Positions 54,988 through 64,000 of a stretch of 64,000 nt of DNA are shown piece after piece. Every line of letters starts with the position of its first letter. Positions within the stretch are counted from its first letter, which is position 1. Position numbers and translations under genes: made by a program. This stretch comes from Pieris napi (taxonomy: Eukaryota; Arthropoda; Insecta; Lepidoptera; Pieridae), in assembly GCF_905475465.1 (NCBI RefSeq), contig NC_062249.1:7204501-7268500 (forward strand). The letters are read 5' to 3'. Below the pieces are notes generated by a model. The model did not search any database, was not told the DNA's origin, and saw nothing but the letters and a program-made list of their open reading frames with translations.

Positions 54988-56111
54988 CAGGGCCGCGCCG
55001 ACCCCCGGCAGCGCCTGTGTGCGAAACCCATGAAGCGCCTCCTTTTTTTTATAGGGGGCAAACGAGCCTGAGCGACGGACAAAAATGGCAGTCATCGCCG
55101 CCCATAGACATTTTCAGCGGGTGTGTTGCAGGCCTTTGAGGGAACTATTTATATTTTTCGGCCTATTTTTTACGAATCTTCAAGTTTCAATATATTTTTT
55201 ATAATTTTTTTAAAATTACCGAAAGAAAAAATTTTTTAGATTAATATCCCTAGGTACTTAAATAATATTTTTTTAAAATTACCGAAAGAAAATTTTTTTT
55301 AGTTTAATATCCCTTGGTACTTAAATAATATTTTTTTAAATAGGTAAAACGTCCGCTTGCCAATTGCCGTGAAAAATAAAACGCGTCTTTTAGTAGAGGA
55401 CGAAAAATATTTATATAATTGCACAATATTAAAAAATCCAGTCGTGTATGAGATTGGCGTCGTTTACTATTAAATTTAAACTATGGCTAGCGCACGGTAC
55501 ATAAAAAGCGCGGAGATTTAGATCCCGCAATATTCTTCCGCGGATATTTGAGCCATTATCATAGCCTTGTCCCCTTAAGTTGTTTATGTCCAAATTAATG
55601 TAATTTAGTTTTTCTATTATAAATGACCTTACTCCAGCGCCAGTTGTATCTATGATTGACAGAAAGCTAGGAAATGCTCTCTTATTTTCAACTTTCTAGT
55701 TTCCATGTTAAAGTTGACAAATATTATTATCATACTAATTTGCTCTTCGTGTGAAACGTCAGGAGTACAATCCAGTATTATTGAAAAATATTTATTAATT
55801 AGACATAAATTTAAAATAAAATGTTGAATTTGGTTACCGAGTATAAAAATTAGTTCATTTTGGATTCTATCAAGGTATGTCGGCATATTATTGAAATCAT
55901 AAGACATAAACACACTCAATCACGGCGCAGCGGCCTTTCTTTTGATTCGCTAAGCTCTGAGTAATTAATGTAAACTAAAACCCAAAGCGTAAAATGAAAC
56001 TTCAATTGTACGTAAGAATATTGTAGTATAAATAATTTCGGTGGCGGCGCCCTTATTGTCTTAGCGCCTGTGTGCATCGCACACTTCGCACACATGGGCG
56101 GCGCGGCCCTG
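54988..56111 (-). mobile_element. hAT element with decayed transposase (1124 bp)
   Basis: Ends CAGGGCCGCGCC and GGCGCGGCCCTG, with a perfect 8-bp target duplication AATACGTA (54980-54987, 56112-56119). On the minus strand 55919-55650 keeps a DUF4371-type hAT piece (ILDCTPDVSHEEQ, then KIREHFLAF). A two-copy tandem repeat of about 63 bp lies at 55211-55340. It is too short to be autonomous. It sits 41 bp after the DGKE stop codon. Confidence 0.92.
55211..55340. repeat. Two-copy tandem repeat inside the hAT element
   Basis: TAAAATTACCGAAAG and TATCCCTAGGTACTTAAATA recur about 63 bp apart with small changes. Confidence 0.7.
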
Positions 56112-56119
56112 AATACGTA

Positions 56120-57701
56120 GCTGTACTGTGTCCGTCAAAGTTCAAAAAAAATCTTCACATTAAATATTTGTTAAATAAATTAGGTAGTTTTGCATTCAGA
56201 GGGTGGTGTATTTCTAAATACAAATATATTCCATAACTGTCAATTGTGGATCTACCGTTCATTTGCTAATACTTTAATTACTATTATAAGCAAATAAAAA
56301 CTAACGGATACTATTTGCTTGATTCGACTTTTATGAATGATTTCTATTTCTTAGTGCGAACACGTAATAAATACGAACGAGCAACTTAATCCGCCATTTT
56401 CTTCAAAACCATAGACAATCCACATTTAATAGGCCAGTGACAATTTAGTAATGCGTACCTATTGTCAATCTACATAGATAAAATGTTTGGCAATTCTTTT
56501 TCCTTTTTATGGCTATAAAAATGGCTTCCTATCCAAAATTGATTTTGCCAAAATTACCAAAATTGATGACGTACAAGTGTTGACAATTATGATTTGTGTA
56601 TTGCAATTTAAGTAAATTTTACCTGCACTGTATATATATATAGAGATAAAGTGTGTCTGTAGTTTTCTCTGGAGCCACTGATTTTCATAATTCACCAGTA
56701 GTAATTTACATTATTTCAGTGACCTAAGCAGTTCTCGTAATCTCGCGACACTAGTTAATAATATGGTGAAACTTACACTTGCTTATTTTTCCGTCCACAC
56801 TTACAAAGGAAAATATTCAAAACATCACCCAGATAATACAATCGCAATCAAATTAACTACATATCTTACATCAGTGCCGCTACTCTGTAACTTCCATAAG
56901 CGATACCACTTTGTATGCAATTTAGATGTAGTTCTCTTAATATCCGCATTCCGTAGCACTGAAACTTATAACGCAATCGCTATTGAAAGTTACAGAGTAC
57001 CGATACAGTTTTTAGTCAACTTATAGTTATCTGTTTAATATCATAATTTGCATTATTGTAATTCTTATACATTAAATGCCAAATTCTAAACTCAGAATTC
57101 CAAATATTGTATTTAAGTATCATACCCATTTTATAATACTTAAATTTTTAATTATTTGTGTGTCTAGTGATAAAGGTTTCTATGTGTATTTCGTATTTTC
57201 TCTTTATCGGTGTAGTTGAGAATTAGTTTTAAATATTTATATGCCAAAGATATTGATGTTGTGTGTTTTAAATAAATATATAGATTGCATATTAGTTTTG
57301 TTATTTTCATCTCTAATCTGTTTGAATAAGCATTTTCACATTTTATACTACTAGACATATACATGACAGTTTATTCTACAAAATTGCGCCCTTACATTTG
57401 ACATTTCTTATAACGTTTACTCTACACCAATTTTTTTACATCTTTATGAGTTATTTATTAGTTTGGACGTGACATCAAGCTATACTTAAGCATCGCTAAT
57501 AGTCGTAAATTTATTTAATATTTTATATATAGTCTTAGAACTCGCAGACGTCTTAATTAGAAATTACGTCTCGTCGTAACGTCGTTTGACTAGTAGTTTT
57601 GTAACTAACAGACGTGTTTAACGTTTTTAATGTTGTTTACGGCCTGCCATTTATTAGAATAAAATTTGTAATTTTTAACCAATCCTATTACGATATGTGA
57701 C
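56120..57701. other. Intergenic DNA with one inverted-repeat element
   Basis: AT-rich, no gene recognised. The segment 56873-57012 is described separately. Confidence 0.4.
56873..57012. repeat. Short inverted-repeat element
   Basis: CTACTCTGTAACTTCCATAA near 56879 mirrors TTGAAAGTTACAGAGTAC near 56983, with the similarity extending outward (AGTGCCG / CGATACAGT). About 140 bp; non-coding; class unknown. Confidence 0.5.
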
Positions 57702-58285
57702 CAGTGGCGTAGCTACCTAGGGGCTAGACGGGGCAGTGCCCCGGGGCCCTCAAACTCAGGGGGCCCTCGAATCCTTACCAGAAATCTCGATCGTTCTGAA
57801 CTTTTGGAAATTCCTCCCATTTTCAAAATAAATATGACAGGTTGCAACCCCACTTAAATCAAGACATTAATTTGAGAGAAATTCAAAAGATGCCTAGGGA
57901 ATTCCCAAAACTGCGGCTACAGCTCATTGTATAACGCGAATTAGATAGCAATTGAAATCAAAACCGCATCAAGCCTGGATTTAAACGAAGTCATTGATAC
58001 TTTTGCGAAAACTAGAGCTAGGATTTTTATTAAATATAATTGTTATTTAGTCAGTTGGTAGGTAGGCCCGACCTTTATATAATAAACCCTTGAATCTTCT
58101 CTATGTTGTTACTGTTTAATATTTTTTTTACCTGCCCTGCACAAAAAAGCTTAAGTAGCTTAGCATTTTTAAAGTATTTGTATATTTCATATTTTTATTT
58201 GATAATACCTAATCAGTTTACATAGCAGTGGGGCCCCATTTTTTTAATTTGCCCCAGGGCCCTTGGTCACCTAGCTACGCCACTG
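57702..58285. mobile_element. hAT-type MITE (584 bp)
   Basis: Ends CAGTGGCGTAGCTACCTAGG and its complement, with a perfect 8-bp duplication TATGTGAC (57694-57701, 58286-58293). Interior non-coding, GC-rich near both ends. Related to, but distinct from, the 0.32-kb family at 33464 and 43970. Confidence 0.93.
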
Positions 58286-59668
58286 TATGTGACTACTAGA
58301 TGGGAAGAAAAGATTTTCAATAAAATTTTAGTATTTCTTAAACATAAAATAAAACGAAAGTATTATGTAACAATTTTTAATACACAACCACATATATGAC
58401 AAAATATTTTTCTACACTTATTCGTTTAGACACATTACTATAGACATACGTGAATAAACGTTGGTTAAAATGCATCTAAAGACTAATTTCAATAAAATAA
58501 GTATACTCATGGAAGATACAGTGATAAATTTGTGCAAGACATTGATTCAAGAATAGAAACTTTTAACAATAAATACGTTATGGGTAAATTAAAACATCAC
58601 AAACTCCAAAGATTTATTTCGTTATTTCATAGGCCACATAACTTACTTAATAAAATTGTCCTAAGGAATGTCCGTTGACTGATTAAAAAACATCAAAAAA
58701 TATTACATCTATTAAAACCAGTGGTGTCTATTTGGCACAGAGTATAAATGCATGAAAATAATAAAAAGCATTAATCATAATAAAAAATAATTAACTATAT
58801 TTAGTTTTTTATGGTAGAGTAACCTTAAAGATGGAAGTATGGGATTTTAAGTAATTATTACTACCACATACTGTATAGATAGTAAGTCAAGAGCTATGAG
58901 TTTTAGCATTTACTTAAGAAAAAAAATCTCCCAGCATGTCTAACCATTTGAAAAACTATAATATAATTAAATGCAACTAAATCTATCAAGCTTAAACTTA
59001 AATTATATGCGAATAAATATTTGTGCCATTGCATGTATAATGTAAAAATATAAATTATAAACACAGTCAACATGATACAATGTATCCTACGTCTTCGAGA
59101 CAAATTGTACACACAATAATAAATTATCACCACAGCATCCAGATCACAAGAAGAAATTATTCACTGGTAACTTAATTACTACTCTAAGTTATAAATATAT
59201 GTGCTATATTTGAACTATTTTACGAATAATTAGACCATAAATACGATAATAATCTTGATTGAACATTGTGACGATTTTTAGAGACAATGATTTATATGTA
59301 TAGATAAAACGTTCAACCGATACATTTTTTTTAACAGAATTTTATGAACTGTTTGTATAGAATACAAGTCATAATTTAACATTTAAGATAAATCTATTTT
59401 ATATTTCGTCAAAAGTGTAAAAATAAATAATAATGGTAAAGTTGGCATAAAATATTGTCAAGTGTACATTGTAAACACTATACATTATACTAGACGGAAA
59501 ACGTTGAATTCCCCTATTAGGAACATGACTTTGAACACAAATAAGGCCATACAACATTCAATATATGTCAAAACTGAAGATACTGTTAAAAGTATCTATT
59601 TGTTATTTATATTTTCTACAAATCTGAATTCTAATAGTCAATATTTTATTTGAAAAGTTCTTTGGCCT
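58286..59668. other. Intergenic DNA between DGKE and the carrier gene
   Basis: Very AT-rich; may contain the 3' UTR of the carrier gene on the minus strand. No coding region recognised. Confidence 0.4.
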
Positions 59669-61539
59669 CTATTCTACTTTTTGTACTTTGAGAAATCCAA
59701 AGTTAATTCTAAGTTGTTCGAGGAATACAAATGTCAGTACAGTGTGCGGTGCTAATCTCACAAATGCTGGAATGTATCCTTTGAAGAATGCAAGGGGCCC
59801 TTCTCTAGCCGTTCCCATTATTAAACTTAGTATACCTTTAATTTCACCTGGCTTGGCATTCATTGCTCTAGTCTTAAGTACATCTACAGGTTGTGTCATT
59901 GTTGTTGCTATTGCACCCTGAAAATTAAATTCATTCTGTTTACACTCCATCTAGGTATAAAATTATGTCCCTTTACTCCCAAACATTTTGTAACCCTGAT
60001 TTGAATTTGATTTCACAGCAATTTACTTGTATTTAGATTCAATGTTTGTTGTTACATCAGGTCTTTTTAGAAATAAATAAATGTTTATTTATTTCTAAAA
60101 AGTCATCATTCTTTAAGTATTTAAAGTCTATAGTATAGAAAATACTTACCTAAATAAACAAAACAAATGTTGCTGATCGAAAAACATATTAATAATTGTA
60201 ATGATCTTAATAAAACATTTATATTACTGTTCTGGAGTTAATACTGCTTTCTCACTTATCAAGCAAGTGAAGTTGGATTTTATAATAGGCTTATTTCATT
60301 CTTCAAGATACCATTTCTACAGATTGTAGTTATTAAGCAAAGCGAAATGAAGTTCTTGATCAGAACCACTAAACAGATTCCCTGGGTAGTGAACACAGCA
60401 CCTATTTTTAGTTTAGTTACAGTAAGTAACTGACACAGTAAAGCAAAACAATATACTTACAGCTAATAGACTTGAAGTAACATGTGTTGAAACATTATCA
60501 CCAAAGTATGGTGTGGTAGTGAGGAAGCTCTTTATTAAATCGTAGAAAGAGAGTTGTCCTATAGTCATCAATGCGGCTCGGCTGCAAGTCATTGATGCAC
60601 CAGCCCATAAACGCATGACTCCCTCTTTTACCGCAACTCGATACAAACCATGAATTGCGTTTTTGTAACTAAAAGCCAAAATTGATAATTACATGATGGA
60701 AAAATAAGAAATAAACACCTTTTTTCATAAGTGATAAGAACAAACATGTAGGATTTAAGATTGAAACTATAATATTTTACTCACTTTCTTCTTTGGTCTG
60801 GGGGAAGTTTCACATCATTTTGCATCCTCACATTGACTAAGTCAGCTGGATTACCAACAAAACCACCAGCAAAACCGCCAAGACCAGCTAATAAAGCCGA
60901 CATATAGAACGGAATAGGCACACCCTGAAACTCCATCATTCTGATATAACTTCAATCTCTGTGTCAGTTACAAGAAGTACTAGTAGTGTCTTTAATTCAA
61001 TAGTTCAACAGGTTGTTACCTGTTCATGCTGATTTGCACAATGAGGATGAAAGACAACTCTTTTCCAAAAGTCCTTTTACATTTATTTCTATTAGAAAAT
61101 CATATATATAGCTTTACATCAATGGAATTTTTTATTTTTTATTTAGAATATGTCTTATAAATGAAAAATATTGAACTCACATCTTTAGGTGCCAAAGTTT
61201 GTTTTGCTACTTCATAAATACCAAACCTTGCTGTTGAATATGTAAGCTGACGTAAAAGAGATGCTGATATTCCATTATACAATCCCATTATACCTGAAAG
61301 CAAAATTTAAATTGATTAAAAAGCTCAGTAAGCGTTAAGCCTATTTTCTGTTGATCTTCTTTTTTTTATGACATACCTTGATTTTTCAAAACTATTTGGG
61401 TGAGTTTCAATATAGAGACGTTGTTTCCTTTTTGGGTCTGCATTTGTACTTTCAATAAATCCAAGGGATGGGTTACACATGCTGCACCAGCGGAGGCAAG
61501 GCCTCCAAAGTACCATCGAGATATCCTTACTTCCCCCAT
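59669..61539 (-). CDS. Mitochondrial dicarboxylate carrier (SLC25A10 type)
   Basis: Five coding exons in transcript order: 61539-61377, 61293-61181, 60924-60785, 60668-60461, 59917-59669; 290 aa, normal for a mitochondrial carrier. The three signature repeats are present: HPLDLLKVQMQ in repeat 1, NPADLVNVRMQNDVKLP in repeat 2 and QPVDVLKTRAMN in repeat 3. The sequence RWYFGGLASAGAACVTHPLD at the start and GGFVGNPADLVNVRMQND in the middle are characteristic of the dicarboxylate carriers, which exchange malate or succinate for phosphate across the inner membrane. An acceptor (TTACAG) sits one base before the ATG, so an untranslated exon must lie upstream. Assignment to DIC rather than oxoglutarate carrier or UCP rests on these motifs. 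Confidence 0.92.
60063..60102. repeat. Perfect 19-bp hairpin with 2-base loop
   Basis: CTTTTTAGAAATAAATAAA and its complement flank TG, in the last intron of the carrier gene. Confidence 0.85.
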
Positions 61540-62308
61540 TCTGTAATAGATTACATTTATTGTTTATTTCCTCACCTCTAAGGCTGCTTCAAGGTGCTTT
61601 CGCCTCGCGTACTAAAGTACATTATGTAACAAGCAACGGTAATAAATAATAACCACTTATTTGCTTAGGTTTAACTTATTTATCACTTAGCAACCAGTTT
61701 TCCCTGAATGAATGAACTTAATTATACTTAAATGTCTAATTATTAACGAATAGATAAAATGGTTATAAGCCGTTTAGATAATTTTAAATGTTTTTAAAGT
61801 AATCATTTGAATTGTTTATTAAACATAACTCTAACCTACTTGCCTAGCAGCAACCAACTGGGGGTCTAGCCAAGATGGCTTAACAGTAGTGTATGTAGAA
61901 AGTCGAAAACTAAATTTGTATGAAAATGACAGCTCGTGTCGACAGTCGGTAGCCTAGGCCCTAAAGGCGTGAGTCGGGATACAATAAGCGACGCCATGAC
62001 AGTGCTACGAAAAGACACACATTAACGCTTACGCTATTCGGTAGCCAAAGGCCAATTAATGTTTCGGCAGTGTAGAAAAAACGGCGTTTCTCCGCCATGT
62101 TTTAGCGTGATCTCAAAAGCTGCTGTTTGCAATAATTAAGTACAACTATTGCCATCTTTAATGGCTACCGTTTTAAAAACATGTCATATTTTGGACGTTT
62201 TAACGAAATGGTTTTAATTTGTTATCTGTCTTTTTTTAACGTTCTCGTGTAATTATAATAATTTAAACTAGAGTTAATATTTTTAAGTTAAGAGTTTTAG
62301 TTTTTTCT

Positions 62309-62599
62309 ATGAATCAATGCGAGGATAACATAATAGATACAGATAAATATGAAAATATCAAGAAAATCAGCAAATTAGTAGAGGTAAATCCTAGTTATAT
62401 TGGATATCTCTTATTGATATTTATATTGCATGTAAGTTCATGAAATTGTTCTTTAATTTAAAAAATACATATACCATTTAATATTGCATATATTATGTAA
62501 TCACCAAGTAAAATTATTGTACATTGTATTTGTATATTTCAGATGATAATGCAGTCACTAATGAACATAATTAGAAGTTCTAAATATATTTTATTGTAA
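62309..62599 (+). CDS. Candidate two-exon small protein gene (uncertain)
   Basis: ATG at 62309 opens a 25-codon exon (starting MNQCEDNIIDTDKYENIKK) to a GTAAAT donor at 62384. A TTTCAG acceptor at 62542 continues in phase 0 for 18 codons to TAA at 62597-62599, and AATAAA follows near 62641. The result is only 43 aa and matches nothing I recognise. It could be a small divergent gene sharing the carrier promoter, the first exon of a larger gene using another acceptor (for example 63009), a non-coding transcript, or chance. Confidence 0.25.
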
Positions 62600-64000
62600 T
62601 TATAATAGAATCTAATGATATAATATTGATTATATTAATCAAATAAAGTGGATTTATACTTCATGAACTTTGGAAATATAAAATCTAGTGAGCAATACTA
62701 AGGAATGGTAAGCAGATATTTTCTTTAATTATTTACTAAGTTAATATACTAGAAAAGTTATTATAATATTGTTAATGAATGAGAAGTTTGAATTCAAGTC
62801 CTTTGGGAGTTACTGACATTGTTTGGTTATTAAGAACTTTAATTGACCATAAGCAGCAGTGACAAATTAAGTATATTTTTAAGTTTAGAATTAAGTAAAG
62901 AGTTTTAATACTAAAGTTACCTATTGAACAAACCTTGGACCGATCTTACAGTTTAGTTTGTCAGTTTTCTATTTGATCAAAGTACTGACTAAAATATTTT
63001 CTTTTCAGAAAAAGAGAAGCTATGGAGAATGAAATAATGGTTGGTTAAATAACATTACCTCAAGAACAGGAAACAGTAACTGAAACTATGTTCTTCTACA
63101 TTTAATCTTAATAAGTTCAGCAGTTTGAATGTTAATGAGACATTATTATAAACAAACTGCATTTGTAGATTTTGGGAAGAATTATATCTTTACAATAACA
63201 ATTATTATTTACAATTGTTGTGTTAAGGAAACAATCACTATTTTTTTAATCGCCCAGGATGTATTCATAGTAACTGTAGGTATCATAGTAATTTTATGAA
63301 ATCATCACGACATCTAACGTTAGGTTTTATGAATTGAACAATTTTTTGTATATAACAGCACACAAACAAGATATTGACATTGCTGCAAACTAACACTTAC
63401 ATTTATTAGTTAATTATCTACATATATAAATATGAATACATCTACATTAGGTAGTAATGCATTTAATTTGATGCACCTGTGTGTGTTCAGTAGTAATGTC
63501 TGTATTGTTTAATAAGTTGTTACATATGCTTATTTTTCTATGTAGACTGCATTATGTTAAGGAAGATATTTGTGCCTTATTTTAATAAAAAATAACCATA
63601 ACTGAAACATTTTTATTTTGCTACCTGTTTGTTTAATATTCCTAACTATTAGTAGGTACGGGTCATTCATATATGCATTATCTGTATATTCTTGTAAAAT
63701 AAACTAATATTGTGAACCACTTTAATGGCTTTTCCTACTAAAGAAGACAGGTAAATTACCAAAAATAAAACTGACAAATACATAACATACAATGTTTATT
63801 CATTTCTTGCTTAAACAGATTTTGCATTTACATATTCACTAGTAGCAAATCACTGATATAACCAAAAGTTAATTGACATAAATATTAACTTAAAATAAGC
63901 ATCTGACTTAAATTTATATCCAAGATGTTGGAGCATCAATATGGAGTCAAAGGTTGATTAAGGGTTATAATTTAAGACTAAGTTTCTATTTTATAATTTT
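62600..64000. other. AT-rich DNA, no gene recognised
   Basis: No open frame, RNA gene or repeat with clear termini stands out; it may be intron or UTR of a gene extending past the window. Confidence 0.4.

Noticed and set aside
56763..57026. 87-codon open frame
   Set aside because: Its second half is an inverted-repeat element (56873-57012), so the frame is accidental.
1..64000. CRISPR array, rRNA, prokaryotic operon or integrated virus
   Set aside because: No regularly spaced direct repeats, no rRNA blocks and no viral genes were seen; all transposase or reverse-transcriptase traces belong to ordinary insect transposons.

Overview
The window is nuclear DNA from an insect, almost certainly a butterfly or moth (Lepidoptera). 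It is AT-rich and has compact multi-exon genes with canonical GT-AG introns. It carries an RR-type cuticular protein gene and an arthropod-style ZAD zinc-finger gene. It is also full of short non-autonomous transposons and a tRNA-derived SINE that look like those of lepidopteran genomes. I reconstructed exon structures by hand from splice signals, reading-frame phase and remembered family resemblance; no alignment was run.

Layout, left to right. 1-8533 (+): the C-terminal part of WDR81 (endosome maturation), with its 5' half outside the window. 10127-11036: a 910-bp inverted-repeat element. 11183-14230 (+): an intronless Na+/K+-ATPase alpha-like gene, 1015 codons, with an Asp-to-Asn change in the M6 cation site. 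14231-17900: repeat-rich intergenic DNA. 17910-19388 (+): a four-exon cuticular protein gene with a SINE just before its last exon. 21264-31162 (-): a complete 12-exon IFT56/TTC26 gene (553 aa). 31601-42137 (+): a 19-exon CCDC40 gene (994 aa). 42938-47403 (-): a ZAD-C2H2 zinc-finger gene (433 aa). 47936-54947 (+): a 12-exon diacylglycerol kinase epsilon gene (514 aa). 59669-61539 (-): a 5-exon mitochondrial dicarboxylate carrier (290 aa). A weak candidate small gene lies at 62309-62599 (+).

The most coherent biology is the IFT56/CCDC40 pair. Both encode cilium or axoneme proteins. They are divergently transcribed from a 438-bp interval that contains two textbook RFX X-box motifs, one about 70 bp from the IFT56 start and one about 95 bp from the CCDC40 start. 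This looks like a compact bidirectional ciliary promoter. ZAD-ZnF/DGKE is a second close head-to-head pair, and the carrier plus the small candidate may be a third.

Mobile DNA supported by termini and target-site duplications includes four hAT-type elements (two copies of one 0.32-kb family), two Helitrons, a PIF/Harbinger remnant with transposase and MADF traces, a TTA-flanked MITE, a decayed mariner, a 559-bp foldback element, and about eight copies of a tRNA-derived SINE. Two CCDC40 introns share a duplicated segment, and one copy preserves the near-empty site of a MITE present in the other. I found no CRISPR array, rRNA or intact tRNA gene.
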